From Ardenticatenaceae bacterium (lineage in GTDB: Bacteria; Chloroflexota; Anaerolineae; Promineifilales; Promineifilaceae): 39,578 nucleotides of DNA. Location: positions 1-39,578 of the forward strand of contig JASJCR010000055.1 in NCBI GenBank assembly GCA_030065875.1, in the 5' to 3' direction. Shown piece after piece: positions 17,433 to 25,271 of the stretch. The position numbers were made by a program, and so were the translations under genes. Each line of letters opens with the position of its first letter. Position 1 is the first letter of the stretch. The notes below the pieces were generated by a model. It was not told the origin of the DNA and did no database searches. It saw only the letters and a list, made by a program, of their open reading frames with translations.

Positions 17433-18296
17433 TTAGCGGCCGCGGCCGTGCGCTTTGGACAAAGCACGCTGGGTCAAACTGCGGATCAGGTCACGGCGAT
17501 AGTCGGCTGAGGCGTGATAATCGGAGCCGGGGTCGGCCGCGTTTGCGGCGGCATCAGCCGCCGCGCGAAACGCTTCCTCTGATGGTGCTTGCCCGTTTAA
17601 GGTGGACTCGGCCGCGCTCATGCGCCTGGCGCTCTCTCCCGCTCCCAGGCAGACAATGCGAACATCCTGACAGGTTCCACCGCTGACCTGCATCAGGGCG
17701 GCTACCCCAACCAGAGCGTAATCCCCCTTGCGTGGACTGATTTCCATGAAGCTGTAGCCGGACCCGGCCGCTGTAGCGGGAAAGTGCACGGCGGTTAAAA
17801 TTTCATCGTCATCCAGAGCTGTTTCCAGATAGCCGGTAAAAAAATCGGCCGCGGCCACGGTCCGCTCGCCGGCCGCGCTGCGCACCACCATTTCCGCGTC
17901 ACACGCCAGGGCCACGGCCGGTAGCTCTGCGGTGGGGTCGTTGTGGGCCAGGCTGCCCCCAATCGTTCCCCGATTGCGGATCGGTTTGTGCGCCACGTGG
18001 GGCAGGGCGGCCGCCAGCAGGGGGCAGGCATCCCTGACCACAGCCGAATACTCCACCGTGGTTTGACGGGTCATGGCCCCGATCTTAAGGGTGCCGTTGC
18101 TGCGCTCGATATAGTCGAGGGCGCTGACGCGGTTGATATCAACCAGCACCGACGGCCGCACCAGGCGCAAATTCATGAGGGCGATCAAACTTTGACCGCC
18201 TGCCAGCAGTTTGGCCTCATCACCGCCTTCAGCCAGAGCGCCGAGCGCCTCATCAACGGTGGTGGCTCGTTTGTATTTGAATGGGGGTGGTTTCAT
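17433..18296 (-). CDS. Molybdenum hydroxylase FAD-binding subunit (CoxM-like)
   Basis: A 287-residue subunit of the FAD-binding, PCMH-type / CO_deh_flav family. It carries electrons from the iron-sulfur subunit to an acceptor. The FAD motifs are LAGGQSL (31-37) and RGTIGGSLAHNDPTAELP (109-126). The C-terminal CO_deh_flav_C part runs from about 175, with SPRKGDYALVGVAA. The ATG at 18296 has AGAGG seven bases upstream. It lies 60 bp after the cyclase-family gene and 13 bp before the small subunit. The order medium, small, large is the classical cox-type order. Confidence 0.94.
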   Translation of the reverse strand: MKPPPFKYKRATTVDEALGALAEGGDEAKLLAGGQSLIALMNLRLVRPSVLVDINRVSALDYIERSNGTLKIGAMTRQTTVEYSAVVRDACPLLAAALPHVAHKPIRNRGTIGGSLAHNDPTAELPAVALACDAEMVVRSAAGERTVAAADFFTGYLETALDDDEILTAVHFPATAAGSGYSFMEISPRKGDYALVGVAALMQVSGGTCQDVRIVCLGAGESARRMSAAESTLNGQAPSEEAFRAAADAAANAADPGSDYHASADYRRDLIRSLTQRALSKAHGRGR

Positions 18297-18356
18297 ATGA
18301 ATGCCTCTTTGTGTTTGAGAATGTGGGATAGAATGATGATCCCAACCTCAGGTTTT

Positions 18357-19046
18357 CTACTCCAAAATAGCCACGGCCCGCACGGGCGAACCGGTGCCGT
18401 CGCGGATGCGCAGGGGAAAGCCGGCGAAAATAAACCGTTTGCCCACAACCTTGTCCAGATTGGTCAGGTTTTCATAGTGAGTGATACCGGTGCGACGGCA
18501 CATCATGTGCACCGGGTAGGTTTTGGATATGGGATTGTCCGGTGTGGGGCAGTCAACCCCGAACGCCTTGACCCGCTTTTCTGCCAGCCACTCGGCCGCC
18601 GAATCATCCAAACCGGGGTGTTGATTGGAATAGGCCGGTGTTCCGGCATACTTATCGTGCGTCCCGGTACGCATCAGCAAAATATCTCCAGGGAGGACGT
18701 TTACCCCGGCTGCATCACACGCTTCCTGCAGTTCCTCCCCCGAGATGTACTCGTGCACCCCTTTGTGAGAGATATCGATACAGACGGCCGGACCATAAAA
18801 TGTGTCGAGCGCCATCTGGTCGATCGGTGCAGCCTCAGGAGCCGGATCAAAGTGGCTGACGGAATCAACGTGGGTCGGGCCGTGGTCACACATAAGGATG
18901 GCGTTTGATTGATACGACATCCCTCCTTCAAAGCGAGCGGCCGTTTCCTCATGACTGGCGTGCTGCCAGATGATCGTCTTCTGATGACCGGGGTAAACCT
19001 CCATACCCTGATAGATCTCCTGTGACAGATCGATGAGTTGTACCAT
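18357..19046 (-). CDS. Cyclase-family metal-dependent hydrolase (kynurenine formamidase-like)
   Basis: A 229-residue protein of the putative cyclase family, which includes kynurenine formamidase and other Zn or Mn amide/ester hydrolases. The metal motif is HGPTHVDSVSHF, with H55, H59, D61 and H65. GDILLMRTG, GLDDSAAEWLAEK and VGVDCPTPD-type strands (here FGVDCPTPD) follow. AGGAGG lies five bases before the ATG. As the third gene of the operon it could hydrolyse an amide, formamide or lactam made by the monooxygenase step (inference). It lies 58 bp after the VOC gene. Confidence 0.88.
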   Translation of the reverse strand: MVQLIDLSQEIYQGMEVYPGHQKTIIWQHASHEETAARFEGGMSYQSNAILMCDHGPTHVDSVSHFDPAPEAAPIDQMALDTFYGPAVCIDISHKGVHEYISGEELQEACDAAGVNVLPGDILLMRTGTHDKYAGTPAYSNQHPGLDDSAAEWLAEKRVKAFGVDCPTPDNPISKTYPVHMMCRRTGITHYENLTNLDKVVGKRFIFAGFPLRIRDGTGSPVRAVAILE

Positions 19047-19104
19047 TAATCCTCCTTTTCAATTGTGTCCCAAACCTGCCCTGACCAAAAGTTGTGTCGC
19101 TCGC

Positions 19105-19539
19105 CTAATCCCTCACGGCCGCTCGTTCCTCTGATCCTTCCCCACGGTCGACCCATTGAAACAGCTCAACCAGATAGCGGTCGGGATCGTGGAGATAAAG
19201 CTGATGGACCCCGTCACCGCGCCCCATCGGCCCCCCAACGATAGGCACTCCCATCTTTTCTGCTTTGGCCACCATGGCTTCCAGATCATCCACTTCAAAG
19301 GCGAAGTGGGTGGCCAGACCGGTATTTTCTCCCCGGCCGGGGTCCGGGAATCCGGCAGCGGCAGTGGTGTCCCGGGCCTGAATCACATGGATTTCGGTAC
19401 CCGCGCTGCGAAACCACGCGCCGGCAAACGTGAAGGTCGGTGAACGGGGCACCTCTTCCATCCCCAGGAAATCACCATAAAAGCGTTTTGATTGTTCCAG
19501 ATCCTCAACCACCAATCCGCAGTGCTGTAATTTAGCCAT
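19105..19539 (-). CDS. VOC-superfamily protein (glyoxalase / extradiol dioxygenase type)
   Basis: A 144-residue protein with two beta-alpha-beta-beta-beta modules. The four usual metal positions are filled: H6 (LQHCGLVV), E49 (TEIHVI), H78 (THFAFEV) and E125 (YLVELFQ). That is the H/E/H/E set of glyoxalase I-like and some ring-cleaving enzymes. It is too short for a classical two-domain extradiol dioxygenase. Its start codon shares one base with the stop of the monooxygenase gene (TAATG), so the two are coupled. In this setting it may isomerise or open the product of the monooxygenase. Substrate unknown. Confidence 0.88.
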   Translation of the reverse strand: MAKLQHCGLVVEDLEQSKRFYGDFLGMEEVPRSPTFTFAGAWFRSAGTEIHVIQARDTTAAAGFPDPGRGENTGLATHFAFEVDDLEAMVAKAEKMGVPIVGGPMGRGDGVHQLYLHDPDRYLVELFQWVDRGEGSEERAAVRD

Positions 19540-20732
19540 TATTTCATCTCGCTATCGCCCGCTTCATAGAGACCAAAGGGCAGCGGAGCCCCAATCGGCC
19601 ACGTGCCATTTTGCAGCTTGGTCCCAGCTTCGCGGTTGCGCCGGACGAGAGACCGCCCCAGCTGCAGCTGTCTTTTTTCCCACGTTTTTAATGCCTCCGG
19701 CACGTCGTTGCCGTGTTCATTCAAAGCGCGGCCGAGCTGGCGGGCGTCTTCGGCCGCTTTGGCGGTTCCGGCGGCCGTATGGGGCCGGGCGGAAAACGCC
19801 GCATCGCCGAGGATACAAATGCGGCCAAACGACATCTGCGGGATTTCATAATCAAAAATCGCCTGAATAAACGGCTGCTCTGTGCGCAAGATGAGCGCCC
19901 GCAGCAGATCGGGAACTGTCGTGGCCTCTGCTTTAAGCGCGGCCACGGCCCTGTCGGGAACCGCACCGGGGGCCACGGAGAGATCGCGCCGCCGTCCGTG
20001 CCGGTCGGTCAGTATGGCGTCTAACGCTTCCCCCTGCGGTACGTGGCGGTACCAGAGCCAGTTGACGTATCGTTTGCCCTGGCCGAATGAGGAGTCAACC
20101 ACCGGAATCGGATAGGTCAACAGGTGTTCATCCTTTCCAATATGGTAGATGATTGCCTCGTGGAGCAGCTCGAAGGTGGTCGGTGAGACATCGGCCGCGC
20201 TGACGATTCCCCGCCAGGCGATATACCCGGCGTACGCGGCCGGGGTGCTGCCCAGCAGCCAGCACCGCGCCTCGGAGCCGATGCCGTCCGCGCAAACGAG
20301 CAGGTCGCCGGTGAACTGCCGCCCCTCGGCCGTGTGTACCCTAACTATTTCTCCTTTCCGGTCGAAGCCGGTTACCCGCTGATTGAGAAAATATTTTTCA
20401 CGACCAAAAAGCGCGAGCAGCCCGGCGTAAATCGAGTTGTAGGAGGCGAAGCGATAAGGTGCTTCAATTTCGTGGGTGATACGACCATTTTTGTTGACAT
20501 AACGTAAATAGCGCGAGCGGATGCTCATATCTACCCCAGCCATCGTTTGCCTATCGGTCAGATACCGGACGGTGTAAGGGTTGAGCACAATTCCGGCTCC
20601 CCGCCCGGCCAGGGGCACGCGTGATCGTTCCAGAACGGTCACGTCAAATCCGGCCTCACGCAGATAGAGGGCTGCATTGAGTCCACCGAGGGAGCCACCC
20701 ATCACGATGGCGTGTAAATGATTATTCGACAT
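19539..20732 (-). CDS. FAD-dependent aromatic-ring monooxygenase (dihydroxypyridine hydroxylase-like)
   Basis: A 397-residue class A flavin monooxygenase. The N-terminal FAD motif is VMGGSLGGLNAALYLREAG (10-28), with the acidic end of strand two in VTVLERS. The DG motif is VCADGIGSEAR. The GD motif is LGDAAFSARPHTAAGTAKAAEDA. The middle YVNWLWYR and GYIAWRG elements resemble the 2,6-dihydroxypyridine 3-hydroxylase branch (nicotine breakdown) more than salicylate or 4-hydroxybenzoate hydroxylases. That is recalled family knowledge and not a search result. It would use NAD(P)H and O2 in the cytoplasm. It is the first gene of the six-gene operon. No strong ribosome site precedes the ATG at 20732. 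Confidence 0.9.
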   Translation of the reverse strand: MSNNHLHAIVMGGSLGGLNAALYLREAGFDVTVLERSRVPLAGRGAGIVLNPYTVRYLTDRQTMAGVDMSIRSRYLRYVNKNGRITHEIEAPYRFASYNSIYAGLLALFGREKYFLNQRVTGFDRKGEIVRVHTAEGRQFTGDLLVCADGIGSEARCWLLGSTPAAYAGYIAWRGIVSAADVSPTTFELLHEAIIYHIGKDEHLLTYPIPVVDSSFGQGKRYVNWLWYRHVPQGEALDAILTDRHGRRRDLSVAPGAVPDRAVAALKAEATTVPDLLRALILRTEQPFIQAIFDYEIPQMSFGRICILGDAAFSARPHTAAGTAKAAEDARQLGRALNEHGNDVPEALKTWEKRQLQLGRSLVRRNREAGTKLQNGTWPIGAPLPFGLYEAGDSEMK

Positions 20733-21225
20733 GATCGGTCAGGATTGGTTATGGCTGAATTTTGGCCGTGCCAGGGAGCATTTTCCAGGAAGCTGTTCGA
20801 ATTTTGAGAAAGACGGGCCTCTAACCTTGAGTGGTAAACCGCACTCCAAAAGTTAATGATAATCAAATATCGGCCGCTTTGCATTGTCTACTAAGACAGC
20901 GAAAACATCTTTTTTTTGTGACAATTTACAATTAACCTGCTATTTAGGTAAATCTCAACAACTTATTATTTAACTCAAGTTGCTACCTTACCTTCCCGAT
21001 GAATAAATCCATCGGTCAAAGAGACCGAAACCGGATAAATCCGGTTTATTAACGCGATTTATCGCGTTTCGGTTCTTCTGGCAGCCGGATTTATTCGGCT
21101 GCGTATGAAGGCCGCAACTTGAGTTATTATTTAATTAATGGATGACGTACACGCGGTTTCCCAATCGCGTCAGAGACCGATCCTATTAAAATTAAGCCCC
21201 AAACAATAAAATGAGCGAAACGGGA
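20733..21225. promoter_or_regulatory. Operon upstream region with hairpin array
   Basis: This gene-free gap upstream of the catabolic operon and downstream of its likely PucR regulator must hold the operon promoter. A small inverted repeat TGTCT-ACTA-AGACA (20885-20898) is a possible operator, offered weakly. The right part is a repeat element bounded by AACTCAAGTTGC (20972-20983) and GCAACTTGAGTT (21114-21125), with four hairpins inside. Confidence 0.5.
20996..21102. repeat. Row of four hairpins with ATAAAT/ATTTAT cores
   Basis: The stems are CCGATG/CATCGG (20996-21015), AAACCGGAT/ATCCGGTTT (21028-21047), AACGCGAT/ATCGCGTT (21051-21068) and GCAGCCGGAT/ATTCGGCTGC (21081-21102, one G-T pair). 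All centre on an AT-rich AATAAAT or ATTTAT core while the stem sequences differ. A shortened relative (ATTCGGCTGCGTAG...CAACTTGAG) occurs at 25005-25065. Confidence 0.75.
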
Positions 21226-23064
21226 CTATTCAGCAGGAGTGAGCGAATGGATGAGAAGCGCGAGCTGAACCTCAAGCATCTGCTCAGCATCATGCAGATC
21301 AACGTCAAGCAGTTCACACAGCTGATTGAGACGGTATTTGACCGTGTTGGGGTGGACAAAAAGAAGTTCGGCCGATTTTTGCGGGCTGAGCTGATGACGC
21401 AGGGCCACGCTCAGCGTATGTAAAAGATCTTCAGCCCGGTCATGCGCCAAAACCGGGGCCAGCAGACGACGGGAAAAGCGCTGCAAATCTTCAACCGCAC
21501 TACTCCGCAAAAGGAGAGCATAAATGCCCAGGGCATCAAAAACGACGATCGGCCGGGTCCGGCCAAACCGCTTGACGATAGCGAGGGCATCCAGACATTC
21601 GCGATGGGCATCGGAAAAACGAAGCGGGTTTGAAATGGGGGTGCTGACGCTGACGGTCAACATCAGATCGGGCCACCCGGCCGCCATGCGCTCGCTTAAA
21701 ATCTCGGCCAATGTCTGCAGGCGGGTCAGCGTTTGAGGATGACGCATCGGCCATAACACAACCACGCGATCTCCCTGCTGGGCTACAAAGGTTGCTTTCT
21801 TGAGTTCGCGGCACACCTGCTCGGTGGTCGTGGCCAGCGAATGTTTGATCTCTTCAACCTCTCCCTCACTCAGGTTGTGCAGTTCGATGTAGCGGCCAAA
21901 GCCGTGAATATCGACCACCAGGACGCGAAAATCGCTTTCAAAAGAAAATTTGAAGTAGGCCGCCCGGCGCTTTAGTTCGGCCGCGTCGGTAAAGCGACCG
22001 AGCAGCATATCGTCGATAAAATCACCGCGCATGCGGCGGTTGGTATCGAGCGAGACCCGCTGCTTGACAAGTTCCAGGGTGCACACGGTCGAGGCGTGTT
22101 CCAGCGCCCGCTGTTCGAGCTCGGTTGAAATCGGGGGGATGGCCACAACGGCAAAGTAGCCTAGAGTTCGCCGGCGGACCACCAGCGGCGTGATCGAAAC
22201 CGGCTGCTCATCGAAGTCGCTGAGGAGTGGGGTGAGCGGTGGAGATTGCTGCTGGTGGCGCTGCAGTTGGGGGAGCAGCTTGATGTTTGGTGCGGTTTGG
22301 GGGTGGGAAGCGGAGTGGGCAATGAGCTGCAGCCGGGCATCGTAGAGAGCCACCGGCCGGTTAAGCAGGTCGGCCGTGGTGGTGACGACGGCCGCGAGAC
22401 CTTCTTCCTCGAGAACAAGACGGGTGAGCTGCTGGTGAATCGCTTCTGACTGCAGCAGCAGTTCATGCTGGGTATCTAACTGGCGATTTAGCGCGCTCAA
22501 TTCGTTGACCGATTGATTCAGGGCATCCAGGAGCTGTTTGTTGCGGATCACGGTGGCCGTATGGTTAGCCAGCGTGGTTAAAAGCGACAGCTCAGCCTCG
22601 CTAAACGTATTGCGGCTGGTGTAATAGCAGTTTATCGTTCCAATATGTTTCTCACCGACGATGAGAGGGGCGGCAATCATCGTCACGTATCCCTGATTGA
22701 GAACGGCATCTTGAAAGTCGGCGAATTCCGGAGCGGTTCGCACATCTTCCCAGAAAATCGGTTTTGAGCCGTTAAATGCCTGACTGCTAGGCAGGGCGGT
22801 GATCCAGCCGTGCTGGTTGGATTGACGGTTGATGACGTCGACGTATTCGGCCGAAAGACCAAAACTTCCTTTAATATGTAGGGTGCTGTCATGGCGAATC
22901 AAAACGGCGCAGAAGGGGGCATTGAGCAGCAGGGCGATTTCGGCCGAAACACGATCGAGCATCGCCGGCAGGGGAATATCCTGGCTAATAATTTGGCTGA
23001 TGGTAATCACCGCCTTAACTTCACGTTCTTTTTTAGCCAGTTGATTACGAAGATCTGGGCTCAT
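21226..23064 (-). CDS. PucR-family regulator with N-terminal GAF domain
   Basis: A 612-residue cytoplasmic regulator from the ATG at 23064 (MSPDLRNQLAKKERE). A TTG at 23100, right after the upstream stop, is an alternative; neither has a strong ribosome site. Residues ~10-175 are a GAF sensor domain (AAPLIVGEKHIGTINCYY), followed by a coiled coil (~180-225). A second sensor-like part (~230-350, LVVRRRTLGYFAVV) comes next. Then comes a GGDEF-like PucR middle domain (~360-490, FRVLVVDIHGFGRYIEL). The C-terminal HTH_30 is typical of PucR/CdaR: LRHQLSPQKSAELLFVHPNTVKYRLNQL. Relatives control purine, organic acid and aromatic catabolism. It sits directly upstream of the catabolic operon on the same strand and is its likely regulator (inference). 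Confidence 0.88.
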   Translation of the reverse strand: MSPDLRNQLAKKEREVKAVITISQIISQDIPLPAMLDRVSAEIALLLNAPFCAVLIRHDSTLHIKGSFGLSAEYVDVINRQSNQHGWITALPSSQAFNGSKPIFWEDVRTAPEFADFQDAVLNQGYVTMIAAPLIVGEKHIGTINCYYTSRNTFSEAELSLLTTLANHTATVIRNKQLLDALNQSVNELSALNRQLDTQHELLLQSEAIHQQLTRLVLEEEGLAAVVTTTADLLNRPVALYDARLQLIAHSASHPQTAPNIKLLPQLQRHQQQSPPLTPLLSDFDEQPVSITPLVVRRRTLGYFAVVAIPPISTELEQRALEHASTVCTLELVKQRVSLDTNRRMRGDFIDDMLLGRFTDAAELKRRAAYFKFSFESDFRVLVVDIHGFGRYIELHNLSEGEVEEIKHSLATTTEQVCRELKKATFVAQQGDRVVVLWPMRHPQTLTRLQTLAEILSERMAAGWPDLMLTVSVSTPISNPLRFSDAHRECLDALAIVKRFGRTRPIVVFDALGIYALLLRSSAVEDLQRFSRRLLAPVLAHDRAEDLLHTLSVALRHQLSPQKSAELLFVHPNTVKYRLNQLCELLDVDLHDAEQMLEVQLALLIHSLTPAE

Positions 23065-23100
23065 GCTTATCAGAATGCCCGAAAAACGGAAACTTTGCAA

Positions 23101-24840
23101 TCACCGTTCACTTCTCTCATCCAGGACTTGACGTTGGTACAGCAAATCTAACAGCTGCTCCAGGTTAATGCCATAGCGTGCGGCAATTCGATCCGCGTAG
23201 CTGCGCCCCAAAGGCGGGCTTAAAACTACCCGGTAGCTGTAGGGGCCATCCCCGGCGGCGACACCCGCCTGCTCCTCTTCGCAAGAAGCGACCATACTAA
23301 CGACCTGGCTTTCCCCGTCTGTGTCCAGGTTCAACTCCTGAACGGCGGCCGCCAGTTCGTGCTGATGGGTGGTAAAAACGGCCCGCAAGCCGATGCGGCG
23401 CAGCACCCGCACGATATCCTGCGCCAGGTAGAGACTCTCCCCCATGTTGGTCGTAGAAAGTGATTCATTCAGGAGCACCAGGCTGCAACGGGTAACCTGT
23501 TCAAAAATAGCCCGGATACGGCGAGCTTCATCGCCAAAGCGCCCTGTGCCCAACTCCAGCTGTTCCTCGACCGGATAGTGCGTATAAATCCCATCGACCG
23601 GGCTAATACGAGCACGCCGCCCGGCTACAAAAAGCCCGGATTGGGCCATCACCTGAGCCTGGCCGACAGCCTGCATATAGGTTGTTTTGCCTCCCTGGTT
23701 AGGGCCCGTCAGGATCACAATCCGGCCGCGCGATCCCAGAATGACCTCGTTGGTTACCACCCGCCCTGCCATCTTTTCCCCTGACTCCTGGCCGCTCAAA
23801 TGAAGAGCCAGCTGGATGTTGTAATTCTCCTCAATCTCGCAAATCCGCTCTGCACTGGAAGCGATCTCCGGCAGGCAAAACGGGTATCCCAACGACGCTA
23901 CCTTTTGCGCCAGCGCCACCGCCTGCACGTAAAAAATGATCTCCGGGCGTAACTCTTTCAAGAACCGGCTGTTCAGATTGACATAGCGTTTTAACGCCCG
24001 GGCAATCGGCTTGGTGGTCTTCTCCAACACCTTGGACAGGTCCCGAAAGAGGGGGACCATCATCGGCTCGGCCTGCCGGGTTGGCCCGCTGATGGGGAGA
24101 CCTCCGGTGATCATTTTGCTGCTTTCAGCGAGCATAGGCAGCGAGTGTAAAGGGGCTATCCCTTTTCCATCGGCTTTACCCAGGAGGCGGTCCAACAAGC
24201 TGCTCTCTGTAAACCGCTCTGAGTTTACCGCAAGAAGGACGGCCTCTTCCGGGCGCAGACGCTCGTCAAGATTCACCCCCACAGTGATGCTTGTAAACGC
24301 TCGTAATTCCGAAAGTATGTCTGGCAGAGTCTTAATGACCTGCTGAAAATCCTTGTTGATGATAAATTGATCGACGTAGCTTTGCAGCGCCCGCAGCCCC
24401 GATGAACCCATTTCCCCATCCACACCCTTAAAAGCCTCGCTCAGACCATGAACACAATCAACCAGCACCTGCAGTTCGCCTGCTCGCTGGATAACCTCCT
24501 GAAGAGATGATTCGCCGGCGAAGTAAGGATGGGTAAAAAGGGTCAGTTCATCGAGCAGCGGCAGCATCGACTTTAAGGCTTCCGCTAGAAGCGGCTCGTG
24601 GAGCAGATCATTGAGAATAGCCTGTCGATAAGCAAGCACGGCCGGATCCTGACACAATTGATACAAGACCTTTCTGATTGAATCTCGGTGAGGGCCGTAG
24701 GGGCACATGCCCACGACGAGAGTCTCCAGAGCGAGGTCCTGGATCACCTCGTTTGAAAGCGGCCGGCCAGCTTGCTCTGGCTCTCCATCAGGCCACAGCA
24801 AGCTTAAACTTTGTTTACTCTTTTCACTGTTCAAAACCAT
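23101..24840 (-). CDS. MutS-like ATPase without mismatch-recognition domain
   Basis: A protein of about 579 residues from the ATG at 24840. AGAGGA abuts that ATG, so the TTG two codons later may be the true start. A longer frame to 24909 reads through a palindrome and a dispersed repeat and was rejected. The N-terminal two thirds look like MutS core/lever helices (domain III). The C-terminal ABC-type ATPase has Walker A GPNQGGKTTYMQ, a signature-like LSTTNMGES and the H-loop TTHQHE. The Walker B ends LVLLNES, with Asn where MutS and MutS2 have Asp (LDE). No domain I mismatch clamp or Smr nuclease is present, so it is neither MutS nor MutS2 proper. The role is unknown. It is 36 bp upstream of the PucR ATG. 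Confidence 0.85.
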   Translation of the reverse strand: MVLNSEKSKQSLSLLWPDGEPEQAGRPLSNEVIQDLALETLVVGMCPYGPHRDSIRKVLYQLCQDPAVLAYRQAILNDLLHEPLLAEALKSMLPLLDELTLFTHPYFAGESSLQEVIQRAGELQVLVDCVHGLSEAFKGVDGEMGSSGLRALQSYVDQFIINKDFQQVIKTLPDILSELRAFTSITVGVNLDERLRPEEAVLLAVNSERFTESSLLDRLLGKADGKGIAPLHSLPMLAESSKMITGGLPISGPTRQAEPMMVPLFRDLSKVLEKTTKPIARALKRYVNLNSRFLKELRPEIIFYVQAVALAQKVASLGYPFCLPEIASSAERICEIEENYNIQLALHLSGQESGEKMAGRVVTNEVILGSRGRIVILTGPNQGGKTTYMQAVGQAQVMAQSGLFVAGRRARISPVDGIYTHYPVEEQLELGTGRFGDEARRIRAIFEQVTRCSLVLLNESLSTTNMGESLYLAQDIVRVLRRIGLRAVFTTHQHELAAAVQELNLDTDGESQVVSMVASCEEEQAGVAAGDGPYSYRVVLSPPLGRSYADRIAARYGINLEQLLDLLYQRQVLDERSER

Positions 24841-24854
24841 TCCTCTCGCACAGG

Positions 24855-24898
24855 CAGACCTCAAAAGCTTTGAAAGCTTTTGAGGTCTGGATTTTTTT
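24855..24898 (+). terminator. Perfect 17-bp-arm palindrome with T-run
   Basis: CAGACCTCAAAAGCTTT (24855-24871), one central G, then the exact complement (24873-24889), followed by GGATTTTTTT. It reads as an intrinsic terminator on the plus strand, yet no plus-strand gene lies upstream. On the minus strand it is a hairpin 15 bp before the start of the MutS-like gene and could affect translation of that gene. Confidence 0.55.
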
Positions 24899-24902
24899 GG
24901 AC

Positions 24903-25012
24903 CCGTCATCCCCGCGCAGACAGGGATTCAGCGGTGGCTACCCAGTGGAATCCCGCTTTTGCAAGAATGACGCGACTCTATCGATGTTTATTGGTCAACA
25001 CTCAAAATACGG
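24903..25012 (+). repeat. Dispersed GTCATCC...GAATGACG repeat, copy 2
   Basis: It starts CCGTCATCCCCGCG and includes GTGGAATCCCGCTTTTGCAAG and AATGACG. The tail is GATGTTTATTGGTCAACACTCAAAATACGG, written here in blocks GATGTTTATTGG and ACACTCAAAATACGG. It matches 13929-14061 at both ends. Confidence 0.65.
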
Positions 25013-25061
25013 TTTCGGTTTCTATAGCGGCGATTCGGCTGCGTAGCGCAACTTGAGCCAT

Positions 25062-25271
25062 TTAATGATTATTTTTGACGGCCGGCTCGGTTGGAGTTGA
25101 ACCTTCCTCCGCCGGGTGCATCGTGATCACACCATCTTTATCGACATCGACGATGGTGACCTCATGACATGTGGGGCAGGTGATTTTATGATAAAAACCG
25201 GGCGTCAAATGCGACAAACGGTCAATCGTTTGCCCACATTTGGTGCATTGAACAAAAATTGACTTGACCAT
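25062..25271 (-). CDS. Small zinc-ribbon protein
   Basis: A 69-residue protein with two CxxC knuckles, C9-T-K-C12 and C32-P-T-C35, separated by 19 residues. This fits a rubredoxin/zinc-ribbon fold that binds one Zn. The C-terminal third is acidic and probably disordered (HPAEEGSTPTEPAVKNNH). AGAGGA lies six bases before the ATG at 25271. No enzyme motif is present; it may bind nucleic acid or a protein partner. It is on the same strand as the MutS-like gene, 221 bp away across repeats, so it is probably a separate unit. Copy B of the two-block motif lies 64 bp beyond its start. Confidence 0.75.
   Translation of the reverse strand: MVKSIFVQCTKCGQTIDRLSHLTPGFYHKITCPTCHEVTIVDVDKDGVITMHPAEEGSTPTEPAVKNNH

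Larger units (their letters stand above)
24841..25061. other. Gap with palindrome and dispersed repeats
   Basis: This 221-bp stretch between the MutS-like and zinc-ribbon genes consists almost wholly of repeats: a 17-bp-arm palindrome next to the MutS-like start, copy 2 of the GTCATCC...AATGACG repeat (24903-25012), and a shortened relative of the hairpin array (25005-25065). No gene. Confidence 0.65.

Noticed and set aside
14520..18296. Calling the Mo hydroxylase a CO dehydrogenase
   Set aside because: The large subunit has GAYRGFGSE where form I CO dehydrogenase has AYXCSFR. The neighbours are ring-oxidation enzymes and no cox accessory genes are present.
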